In this document: piece after piece, positions 1 to 5,926 of the stretch
How the letters are laid out: each line of letters starts with the position of its first letter
Numbering within the stretch: the first letter of the stretch is position 1
Assembly: GCA_030054275.1 (NCBI GenBank)
Contig: JASGCF010000075.1
Span: forward strand, 2,951 to 10,716
Direction: 5' to 3'
Source of the DNA: Limnohabitans sp.
Lineage (GTDB): Bacteria > Planctomycetota > Phycisphaerae > Phycisphaerales > SM1A02
Length of the DNA: 7,766 nt
The notes under the pieces: generated by a model
What the model was told of the DNA's origin: nothing
Database searches by the model: none
What the model saw: the letters and a program-made list of their open reading frames with translations, nothing else
Position numbers and translations under genes: made by a program

Positions 1-35
1 CGTCTTGAAAACTGGCAGACCCGTCATCGGGTCTT
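1..35 (+). repeat. Partial tRNA-Ser-like sequence, cut by the window edge
   Basis: Bases 2-20 are identical to bases 118-136 of the intact tRNA-Ser downstream, covering the anticodon loop with TGA, the 3' half of the anticodon stem and the start of the variable arm. Bases 17-23 and 28-34 then form a perfect 7-bp stem with a 4-base loop, as expected for a type II tRNA variable arm. After base 35 no T arm (no TTCGA) and no acceptor 3' strand can be found, and the base at position 1 would break the third anticodon-stem pair. It therefore looks like a truncated tRNA copy rather than a working gene. What lies 5' of it is outside the window. An attachment-site remnant left by an integrative element is one explanation; decay of a tandem tRNA duplicate is another. 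Confidence 0.55.
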
Positions 36-88
36 CATCGATATCCCGTTTCCCGAATGCCCGAACTTGCTAAACTCGCCGTCCCGCT

Positions 89-175
89 GGTGGGGTGGCC
101 GAGCGGTTGAAGGTACCAGTCTTGAAAACTGGCAGACTCGTCAGGGTCTCGAGGGTTCGAATCCCTCCCCCACCG
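89..175 (+). tRNA. tRNA-Ser (anticodon UGA)
   Basis: A complete type II tRNA folds here. The acceptor stem pairs 89-95 with 168-174 (7 perfect pairs) and the discriminator base is G175. The anticodon stem is 116-120 with 128-132 around the loop CTTGAAA, giving anticodon TGA at 123-125, which reads UCA and related serine codons. A long variable arm (134-138 with 145-149) is the hallmark of serine tRNAs in bacteria. The T arm pairs 151-155 with 163-167 around TTCGAAT. The CCA end is not encoded (175 is followed by TTC), so it must be added after transcription. A possible -10 element, TAAACT at 71-76, lies a suitable distance upstream, but no good -35 is visible. The T-arm consensus and the full set of stems make the call firm. 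Confidence 0.97.
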
Positions 176-184
176 TTCGGAGCG

Positions 185-208
185 TTCGCAACCTGCTTCG
201 CAACTTGC
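185..208. repeat. Two-copy 12-bp tandem repeat between tRNA and sigma gene
   Basis: TTCGCAACCTGC (185-196) is followed directly by TTCGCAACTTGC (197-208), with one mismatch. It sits just past the 3' end of tRNA-Ser in the 146-base gap before the sigma factor. That gap otherwise shows only a small GTGCGCAC palindrome (about 275-282) and no clear promoter or terminator. With two copies, chance or recent slippage are both possible, and no function is claimed. Confidence 0.4.
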
Positions 209-321
209 TCACTTTGGCGCGCCCTCGCTGCGCCGCCGAGCTTGACGGCGATCTGCGTCGCTTCTGTAAATCTTGTGCGCACGCGCAATTTCGGAGTGAT
301 TTTCCGTTATTCTGACGGACC

Positions 322-915
322 TTGTCCGAAGAGCCGTCCATTCTTGAGCGCGTCGCAGCCGGAGATCCGGGCGCCCCATCCGAGTGCATCGCCCGCTTTA
401 GCGGGTTGGTGTGGAGCTTGGCGCGCAGACTTTGTCCATCCGCCGCCGAAGCGGAAGACGCCGTCCAAGAGATCTTCATCGATCTTTGGAAGAGCGCGCC
501 CCGCTTTGATGCATCCATTGCAAGCGAGACCACATTCGTAGCGATGATTGCGCGTCGACGACTCATCGATCGAGGACGCCGCCGCGCGCGCCGTCCTGAA
601 GTCCCGCAAATTGCCGAAACCGTGGCGGATCCACGCGAGCGCCTCGATTTCACCGAAGCGAACGAGCAGCAACGGTTGGCGAAAAACGCATTCGATCAGT
701 TGCGGCCAGAGCAGCAGCAAGTGTTACAACTTGCGATTCACCACGGCTGTTCGCACGAACAGATCGCAACAGCCACCGGAATGCCGCTCGGCACGGTCAA
801 GACGCACGCGCGACGCGGACTCATCAAGATCCGGCAAATTCTTGCGGAACAAGGCGTGCTCTCACAGCAGGATCTTTCGCGTGCCTCAGGTGAGGCTCGG
901 GAGGGACTTTCGTGA
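322..915 (+). CDS. ECF-type RNA polymerase sigma factor
   Basis: This encodes a 197-residue sigma-70 family factor of the extracytoplasmic-function class, which would direct RNA polymerase to a small regulon and is probably held inactive by the membrane protein encoded next. Region 2 lies at about residues 23-90, with AEDAVQEIFIDLW (44-56) followed by a basic stretch, MIARRRLIDRGRRR (75-88). Region 4 lies at about 125-175, with LRPEQQQVL (127-135) and the helix-turn-helix segment GTVKTHARRGL (157-167). The length and two-domain plan fit the class, and the family resembles SigK-type factors paired with RskA-like anti-sigmas. The start is TTG: an in-frame stop at 313-315 lies just upstream, and no ATG or GTG precedes region 2. 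The ribosome binding site is poor (GACGGA at 314-319, too close to the start), suggesting low translation. The stop codon overlaps the start of the anti-sigma gene. Confidence 0.93.
   Translation: MSEEPSILERVAAGDPGAPSECIARFSGLVWSLARRLCPSAAEAEDAVQEIFIDLWKSAPRFDASIASETTFVAMIARRRLIDRGRRRARRPEVPQIAETVADPRERLDFTEANEQQRLAKNAFDQLRPEQQQVLQLAIHHGCSHEQIATATGMPLGTVKTHARRGLIKIRQILAEQGVLSQQDLSRASGEAREGLS
899..905 (+). promoter_or_regulatory. Ribosome binding site for the anti-sigma gene
   Basis: The purine run GGGAGGG lies inside the last codons of the sigma gene and ends 6 bases before GTG at 912. It fixes the GTG start and, together with the GTGA stop/start overlap, points to translational coupling of the two genes. 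Confidence 0.7.
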
Positions 916-1760
916 GTTCCTCCTCACCACGCGATGATGGGCGTTTCGCCCGCGAGTTGCGAGAAACGCTCGAAGAACGCTGCGTCGATCGCGCACTCTT
1001 TGGTGATCAACTTTCGCTCGATGAAAAGCGCGACGCAACTGCACTTGCATTCGACACCGACGCATGCATCGAAGAGTTCGAACGGATCGCGGCAGAACTT
1101 GATCTCTGCGATCTTGCGCGCGAAGCCTCGCGCGAGCGCGGTCGCACGCAGATTCCGCACACACTGTCCGCGCGACTCGAGGACATGGCGACTTCGTTCG
1201 CGCCGACTTCTTCCGCACAGCGTATGCAATTCGACCGACCACGCACACAACGCCAGCGCAAACTCGACTGGTTTTCGGCGGCTGCCTGTGTTGCCTTCGG
1301 CGCGGGTGCAACGCTTGCAGTCCTCCGACTTACCCCGCCGTTTCAACAGACGGTCCGTGCGCCACAATCGATCGGGTCTGTCGATCCGGTGGACTTTCTC
1401 AAGAGTCATCCCGATGCCGTGCATTGGCCGTGGGCTGGCACCGACGACAGTCATGTTGCCGCGCGAGTCGACGGCGAAGCCTACTTCGATGCCGCATCCG
1501 GCGATGGCCTGCTTGTGATCGAAGGACTTGCGCCAAACGACCCGACGCAAGAGCAGTACCAATTGTGGATCTTTGATAAGTCGCGCGATGCACGATACCC
1601 CGTCGACGGTGGGGTCTTCGATGTCGATGCCGCACGCGTGGCGCTTCCGATTGCTGCAAGGCTTCCAGTTTCGGAACCAATGATGTTTGCGGTCACCGTG
1701 GAAAGACCGGGCGGAGCGGTTGTGAGCGATCGTCGCATCGCGCTCCTCGCAAAGCCGTGA
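912..1760 (+). CDS. Membrane anti-sigma factor with RskA-like C-terminal domain
   Basis: This is a 282-residue single-pass membrane protein that should bind and restrain the sigma factor encoded just upstream. The N-terminal part (1-117) is hydrophilic, charged and largely helical, and would be the cytoplasmic sigma-binding region. It lacks the HxxxCxxC zinc motif of ZAS anti-sigmas. A hydrophobic segment at about 120-140 (from W120 to L140, rich in Ala and Gly) follows a basic stretch (RTQRQRK, 111-117), consistent with an N-in topology. The outer part (about 165-281) has the features of the RskA/anti-sigma-K C-terminal domain: LVIEGLAP (200-207), the YQLWIFD core (216-222), PVSEPMMFAVTVE (252-264) and the closing stretch with PGG. 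Start GTG 912 overlaps the sigma stop as GTGA. Release would be expected by regulated proteolysis, by analogy with RskA; the sequence does not show the signal. Confidence 0.87.
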   Translation: MSSSSPRDDGRFARELRETLEERCVDRALFGDQLSLDEKRDATALAFDTDACIEEFERIAAELDLCDLAREASRERGRTQIPHTLSARLEDMATSFAPTSSAQRMQFDRPRTQRQRKLDWFSAAACVAFGAGATLAVLRLTPPFQQTVRAPQSIGSVDPVDFLKSHPDAVHWPWAGTDDSHVAARVDGEAYFDAASGDGLLVIEGLAPNDPTQEQYQLWIFDKSRDARYPVDGGVFDVDAARVALPIAARLPVSEPMMFAVTVERPGGAVVSDRRIALLAKP

Positions 1761-1777
1761 GCGCATCAGTCATGCGC
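1761..1777. repeat. Short inverted repeat directly after the anti-sigma stop codon
   Basis: GCGCAT (1761-1766) and ATGCGC (1772-1777) can pair perfectly across a 5-base loop, starting right after the TGA. There is no T-run after it, so it is not a convincing intrinsic terminator. It may slow decay or be chance in GC-rich sequence. Confidence 0.3.
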
Positions 1778-1828
1778 GCAATTTCCGCTTCGCAAGCATC
1801 TCTTGCCGCGCTGTTGTCGATTGCGTCA

Positions 1829-1858
1829 AAAGCGCAACGCACACGACGCGCGCGCTTT
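1829..1858. repeat. Inverted repeat just upstream of the tricorn gene
   Basis: AAAGCGC (1829-1835) and GCGCTTT (1852-1858) form a 7-bp inverted repeat with a 16-base spacer, ending 17 bases before the ATG at 1876. The position would suit an operator or a leader structure limiting translation. No Shine-Dalgarno sequence is visible between it and the start. The function is a guess. Confidence 0.3.
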
Positions 1859-1875
1859 CGTACCATGACGCGTCT

Positions 1876-4800
1876 ATGCAACCATTGCACTTCCTGCATC
1901 ACTCGGCGCTTGCGCTCACGATTCTCACTTCGCTGACCACGCTCGCGAGCGCAACACCCGATGAGCCCAATCCAACGATGGGTCTCTGCCGCTACCCAGA
2001 CATCTCAAAGGACTCGATCGTCTTCACCTATGGAAACGATCTTTGGATCGTGCCGAAAGAGGGCGGCACTGCGCGCCCGCTTGCGAATCCACCAGGATTT
2101 GAAGGTTCATCACGATTCTCGCCAGATGGAAAGTCCATCGCGTTCCGCGCAAACTACGACGGCGGAAACGACCTCTACACGATGTCGGTCGACGGCGGCA
2201 TACCGCAACGCGTCACCCATCACCCAGCAAGCGAAGGGTTGTGCGAGTGGACTCCCGATGGCACAGGCCTTGTCTTCATGACTGCAGCGCTTGAGGGACT
2301 CGGCCGCGCGCAGAAGTTGTACACCATCGCCGCGACCGGCGGACTGCCCGAAAAACTTCCTGTCCCCTACGGCGCGAACGGCTCGATCGATAAGACCGGC
2401 GAATGGTTGGTGTACACGCCGCACTCGACCGACACGCGCACATGGAAGCGCTATCGCGGCGGTATGGCGACCGATGTGTGGCTCTTCAATCTGAAGACAG
2501 GTGAGTCGCGACAAATCACAGATTGGGAAGGCACAGACACACTTCCAATGTGGCACGGTCGCCGCGTCTACTTCCTGTCGGATCGCAGCGCAGCGGAAGG
2601 CAATGTGCTGAATGTGTGGAGTTACGACATCGACTCGAAGGACACAAAGCAAATCACGCGCTTTCAAGAGCATGATGTGAAGTGGCCCGCGATTGGACCA
2701 GACGACGGCGGTGCCGGCGAAATGGTGCTGCAACACGGTTCGCAGATCTACCGACTTGACCTTGGCAACAACGCGTCAAGTCCGGTCAAAATTGTGGTGC
2801 CTGGTGATCGCGAAACATTGCGCGTCGCGATCGTCGATGCGGCGGAAGATATCCAAGGCGCGTCGATTTCCCCGACTGGGAAGCGCGTTGCGGTTGTGGG
2901 CCGCGGGGACATCTGGTCGGCGCCCGCAGAGAACGGAACGCCCCGCAACATGACGCGCACCGACGGCATCTTTGAGCGCTCTGCCACTTGGAGCCCAGAC
3001 GGCAAAACCATCGCCTTCTTCTCCGACGCAACTGGTGAGTATGAGCTCTACACCATGCCAGCAGACGGACGCGCGGACGGTAAACCAGCGGAGCCAAAGC
3101 GCATCACGACCAACGGCGCGCACTTCCGCACCAGCATTGATTGGGCACCAGACTCAAAGAGCGTTGTGATTCAAGATAAGGCTGGCAACATCGAACTCGT
3201 GAAACTCGAGGATGGGGCCACGACGCAACTCGACAAAAATCCAGAGGCTCCGCGCCAAGTCGGAATTTCGTTCTCACACGACTCGCGTTGGATCGCGTGG
3301 AGCCGCTCGTGCGACACATCCGAACTCGATGCGATCTACCTCTACGACACACAAGCGAAGGATGCAGCACAAGCAAAGCGCCAAGTCACCAACGGCTTCT
3401 ACGCGGACGGCGATCCAACCTTCGATCGCAAGGGCGACTGGCTTGTCTTCACCAGTCAGCGCAACTTCGCGCCGACCTATGGCGACTTCGACACCACATG
3501 GATTTACAACAACTCGCAAGTCTTGATGGCCGTGCCGCTCAAGAAAGACTTCAAACTTCCGTGGCTCGCAACAAGCGATGAAGAAGGCCAAAAAGACGAG
3601 ATGAAGCCAAGCGGAGGCGGAGCGCCGAGCGCTGCACCTTCAAGCGGTGACGCGCGCCCGGCTGGCGCGCCTCCAGGCGGACGACGACGACGCGGAGCAG
3701 AACTCGGTGTTCCGCTTCTGAGCGATCTGCCGCTCGTTCACAACGACGCACAAGATGAGAAGCAGGACGAGAAGCAGGACGAGAAGAAAGACGAGAAGGG
3801 CGACGGAAAATCAGGTGAAACCGCGCCGTCTGCGCAGGCTTCAGGCCCAAGCGGAACTTGGAAAGTCTCGGTCACGATGCCTGACGGCCCCATGGAGGTG
3901 ACCTTTGAAATCACCGTCGCAGACGACAACACCGTGAAGGCCACATTCACCTCGAAGATGGGTTCCGGTGAAGCGAGCGGCACATGGGATCCGGCGACCA
4001 AGACACTCAAACTTGCTGGCACTTTCCAGAAGATGCCGTTCAGGATTGAGACGGTTGTCGATGGCGACACGCTCAAGGGCACAGCGACGGGCGAAGGCCA
4101 AGATGGCCCGATGACGCACGAACTGACAGGTTCGCGCGCTGCGACCGACAAGAGCGACGCAGCGAAGAAAACAGAAAAGAAGTCGGTCGAAATCGATGTC
4201 GAAGGATTCGAGGCGCGCGCTGTACGACTTCCGGCTGCGGCTGGGGGGTTCGGCTCACTGGGTTTCAATGACAAGAATGAACTTGTGTACGGCCGCGACG
4301 GATCCGTGCGGGTGCTCGACCTCTCATCGAAGTCGCCGACCGAAGCAACTGGCGCAACCGGCATGCGCTTCGCACTGTCCGCGGATGGCAAGAAGTTGCT
4401 CATGGGTGGTGGCCGCGGCGGCGCATCGATCGCTGGTTCTGGCGCAGGCGCGACGGCGAAGCCGATCGTGTCGAGCCCGATGCTCGTTGAAGTGCACCCG
4501 CGGCACGAGCGCGCGCAGATTCTCGCAGATACTTGGCGCATCTTCCGTGATTATTTCTACGACCCCGGCATGCACGGCGTCGATTGGAACGCGATCCGCG
4601 CGAAGTACGAAGCAATGCTGCCAGCGTGCGTGACGCGTGAAGATCTCAACTACCTCATCGCAGAGATGATCTCGGAACTCAATGTTGGCCATGCCTACTT
4701 GCAAGGGCCTGGCGATGTCGAGAACACAGCAAGCCGCAATGTCGGCCTGCTCGGGGTGACCTTCGAGCGCGCCACCAACGAAGATGGCTCGCCCGCGAAT

Positions 4801-5748
4801 GCATGGAAACTCGCGAAATTCACGCGTGGTGGAGATTTCGATGACGCGGCACGCAGCCCGCTTGCCGCGCAAGGTGTCGGCGTCTCCGAAGGCGAGTACC
4901 TCATCGCTGTGAACGGCGAACCTGTTGACACAGCGAAGGATCCGTGGGCACCGTTCATCGGACTCGCAGACAAGGCAGTCACGCTGACGGTTTCGAAGAA
5001 GCCAACCCTCGACAAGGACGCTCGCGACATCGTCGTGAAAACACTTTCGAGCGAAGATGAACTGCATTACGCCGCGTGGGTTGAGTCGAAGCGCAAGCGC
5101 GTGGAAGAACTCTCCGGCGGCAAGATTGGTTACATCTATGTGCCAAACACCGGCGTCGATGGCCAGACCGAACTCGTGCGCCAGTTCTTCGGTCAACGCA
5201 CAAAGCCAGCGCTGCTCATCGATGATCGCTGGAACGGCGGCGGTCAGATCCCAACGCGCTTCATTGAACTCCTCAATCGTCCTGTGACCAACTACTGGGC
5301 GCGTCGTGATGCCCGCGACGGCGTGTGGCCGCCGGACGGCCACTACGGCCCGAAGGCAATGCTGGTGAACGGCCTCGCTGGTTCGGGTGGGGACATGTTC
5401 CCGTGGCTCTTCAAGCACAACAAACTTGGTGAAGTGATCGGCATGCGGACATGGGGTGGCCTTGTCGGTATCTCGGGCAATCCAAGTCTGATGGATGGCG
5501 GAACCATCGCTGTTCCCACCTTTGGTTTCTACGAAACCGACGGCACCTGGGGCGTCGAAGGTCACGGCATTGACCCGACGATTGTGGTGATAGACGACCC
5601 AGCGAAGATGAAGGATGGAGGCGACCCGCAGCTTGAGAAAGCTGTCGAAGTGCTGCTCAAAGAGATCGAGACGAAGGGATACAAGGCTGTTCCGAAGCCG
5701 AAGTATCCAGATCGTCGCGGGATGGGACTTCCAGAGAGTGATAAATAG
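1876..5748 (+). CDS. Secreted tricorn protease homologue (S41 family) with inserted domain
   Basis: This is a 1290-residue homologue of tricorn protease, a peptidase that degrades oligopeptides. A signal peptide is visible (hydrophobic 11-24, likely cleavage after ASA at 26), so it should act in the periplasm or outside. Two beta-propellers follow: about 36-330, with TolB-like strands such as SRFSPDGKSIAF, and about 330-565 resuming at 770-840. The C1 helical domain (about 874-945) carries catalytic H939, a PDZ-like domain spans about 950-1060, and the C2 S41 fold spans about 1080-1262. The nucleophile is S1170 in GSGGD and the glutamate is E1228 in GVEGHG. Their spacing of 58 matches Thermoplasma tricorn (S965, E1023). 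The residue before the histidine is G938, where tricorn has S745. The protein exceeds the roughly 1070 residues of tricorn mainly through residues 568-770. ATG 1876 is chosen because it supplies the signal peptide; no clear ribosome binding site precedes it. Confidence 0.93.
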   Translation: MQPLHFLHHSALALTILTSLTTLASATPDEPNPTMGLCRYPDISKDSIVFTYGNDLWIVPKEGGTARPLANPPGFEGSSRFSPDGKSIAFRANYDGGNDLYTMSVDGGIPQRVTHHPASEGLCEWTPDGTGLVFMTAALEGLGRAQKLYTIAATGGLPEKLPVPYGANGSIDKTGEWLVYTPHSTDTRTWKRYRGGMATDVWLFNLKTGESRQITDWEGTDTLPMWHGRRVYFLSDRSAAEGNVLNVWSYDIDSKDTKQITRFQEHDVKWPAIGPDDGGAGEMVLQHGSQIYRLDLGNNASSPVKIVVPGDRETLRVAIVDAAEDIQGASISPTGKRVAVVGRGDIWSAPAENGTPRNMTRTDGIFERSATWSPDGKTIAFFSDATGEYELYTMPADGRADGKPAEPKRITTNGAHFRTSIDWAPDSKSVVIQDKAGNIELVKLEDGATTQLDKNPEAPRQVGISFSHDSRWIAWSRSCDTSELDAIYLYDTQAKDAAQAKRQVTNGFYADGDPTFDRKGDWLVFTSQRNFAPTYGDFDTTWIYNNSQVLMAVPLKKDFKLPWLATSDEEGQKDEMKPSGGGAPSAAPSSGDARPAGAPPGGRRRRGAELGVPLLSDLPLVHNDAQDEKQDEKQDEKKDEKGDGKSGETAPSAQASGPSGTWKVSVTMPDGPMEVTFEITVADDNTVKATFTSKMGSGEASGTWDPATKTLKLAGTFQKMPFRIETVVDGDTLKGTATGEGQDGPMTHELTGSRAATDKSDAAKKTEKKSVEIDVEGFEARAVRLPAAAGGFGSLGFNDKNELVYGRDGSVRVLDLSSKSPTEATGATGMRFALSADGKKLLMGGGRGGASIAGSGAGATAKPIVSSPMLVEVHPRHERAQILADTWRIFRDYFYDPGMHGVDWNAIRAKYEAMLPACVTREDLNYLIAEMISELNVGHAYLQGPGDVENTASRNVGLLGVTFERATNEDGSPANAWKLAKFTRGGDFDDAARSPLAAQGVGVSEGEYLIAVNGEPVDTAKDPWAPFIGLADKAVTLTVSKKPTLDKDARDIVVKTLSSEDELHYAAWVESKRKRVEELSGGKIGYIYVPNTGVDGQTELVRQFFGQRTKPALLIDDRWNGGGQIPTRFIELLNRPVTNYWARRDARDGVWPPDGHYGPKAMLVNGLAGSGGDMFPWLFKHNKLGEVIGMRTWGGLVGISGNPSLMDGGTIAVPTFGFYETDGTWGVEGHGIDPTIVVIDDPAKMKDGGDPQLEKAVEVLLKEIETKGYKAVPKPKYPDRRGMGLPESDK
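3754..3801 (+). repeat. 12-bp in-frame tandem repeat coding a DEKQ linker
   Basis: Four 12-base units (3754, 3766, 3778, 3790), built on GACGAGAAGCAG, encode DEKQ-DEKQ-DEKK-DEKG at residues 627-642 of the tricorn homologue. The first two units differ by one base; the last two diverge at their final codon. The stretch makes a highly charged, probably extended or helical linker directly before the inserted beta-rich domain. Its near-identical units make it prone to copy-number change. Confidence 0.9.
3841..4137 (+). other. Beta-rich domain inserted in the tricorn homologue
   Basis: Residues 656-754 of the tricorn homologue form a compact unit starting SGTWKVSV and ending ELTGSR. It has alternating polar/hydrophobic strands and glycine-rich turns: MEVTFEITV, TVKATFTSKMGSGEASGTW, LKLAGTF, DGDTLKGTATG. 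The repeated GTW / LKG-T / TGSR pattern resembles small lipocalin-like (calycin-type) barrels that I associate with embedded domains in planctomycete hydrolases. That family link is inference. It lies in a loop of the second propeller that in many bacterial tricorn homologues holds only a short charged linker; the canonical chain resumes with VEIDVEGFEARAVRLP (771-786). It may bind a ligand or partner and position the enzyme. Confidence 0.65.
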
Positions 5749-5754
5749 TCGTCC

Positions 5755-5794
5755 CTCGTACGGGATGGTCCGTGCTCGTACGGGCTCGTACGGT
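5755..5794. repeat. Three phased copies of CTCGTACGGG after the tricorn gene
   Basis: CTCGTACGGG occurs at 5755-5764 and 5775-5784, and CTCGTACGGT at 5785-5794. Start-to-start spacings are 20 and 10 bases, close to two turns and one turn of the helix. Each copy contains the palindrome CGTACG. The cluster lies between the tricorn stop codon and the terminator. It may be a protein-binding array or a small slippage-derived repeat. Confidence 0.75.
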
Positions 5795-5815
5795 CGGCGC
5801 TACCGCAACAACAAC

Positions 5816-5844
5816 AACCCCCCGCCACGCGCGGGGGGTTTTTT
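5816..5844 (+). terminator. Rho-independent terminator of the tricorn transcription unit
   Basis: AACCCCCCGC (5816-5825) pairs perfectly with GCGGGGGGTT (5831-5840) around a 5-base loop, giving a 10-bp GC-rich stem. It runs into six Ts (5839-5844), then G and five more Ts. This is a textbook intrinsic terminator for + strand transcription, 68 bases after the tricorn stop. On the opposite strand the tail would be interrupted GTT repeats, so any reverse activity should be weak. Confidence 0.93.
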
Positions 5845-5891
5845 GTTTTTGCAACCAAGAGAGATGATTTTCACCCCCTTTGGAGTAGTTT

Positions 5892-5901
5892 CCGAATTCG
5901 G
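5892..5901. promoter_or_regulatory. Perfect 10-bp palindrome upstream of the lectin-like gene
   Basis: CCGAATTCGG at 5892-5901 is a perfect palindrome that ends 25 bases before the start codon at 5927. Its place in the short leader would suit an operator, but a 10-bp palindrome can also occur by chance. No convincing -35/-10 pair was found in 5851-5913. Confidence 0.25.
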
Positions 5902-5913
5902 CGCGTCCGCCGC

Positions 5914-5919
5914 GAGGAG
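5914..5919 (+). promoter_or_regulatory. Ribosome binding site for the lectin-like gene
   Basis: GAGGAG ends 7 bases before ATG 5927, ideal spacing. It decides the start of the downstream gene, which is also the codon that gives a proper signal peptide. Confidence 0.85.
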
Positions 5920-5926
5920 CTTTCTT

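Noticed and set aside
17..34. Possible intrinsic terminator hairpin at the window start
   Set aside because: The 7-bp stem has no T-run after it and fits better as the variable arm of a tRNA-Ser fragment.
263..315. Possible sigma-70 or ECF promoter ahead of the sigma gene
   Set aside because: TTGTGC and TTATTC elements can be picked out, but the spacing is far from 17 bases, and no GGAAC/CGT pair with suitable spacing was found.
95..541. 148-codon plus frame running through the tRNA and into the sigma gene
   Set aside because: It starts inside the tRNA gene and overlaps the sigma factor in another frame. Its composition is Pro/Arg/Ala-rich without any domain.
924..1766. 280-codon minus-strand frame opposite the anti-sigma gene
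   Set aside because: The plus-strand gene has a transmembrane segment, an RskA-like domain and a coupled start. The reverse frame has none of these.
1836..1861. Possible ECF promoter (AAC...CGT) ahead of the tricorn gene
   Set aside because: The 20-base spacer is too long for the usual ECF -35/-10 arrangement, and the rest of the -35 consensus is missing.
3738..4541. 267-codon minus-strand frame with FSSC repeats
   Set aside because: The FSSC repeat is simply the reverse reading of the DEKQ-coding repeat, and the rest mirrors the tricorn insert. No ribosome site or domain supports it.
4324..5565. 413-codon open frame on the minus strand
   Set aside because: It lies wholly antisense to the tricorn catalytic half, whose motifs are intact. 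The product is rich in Arg, His and Ala with no recognisable domain, as expected for a shadow frame in GC-rich coding sequence.
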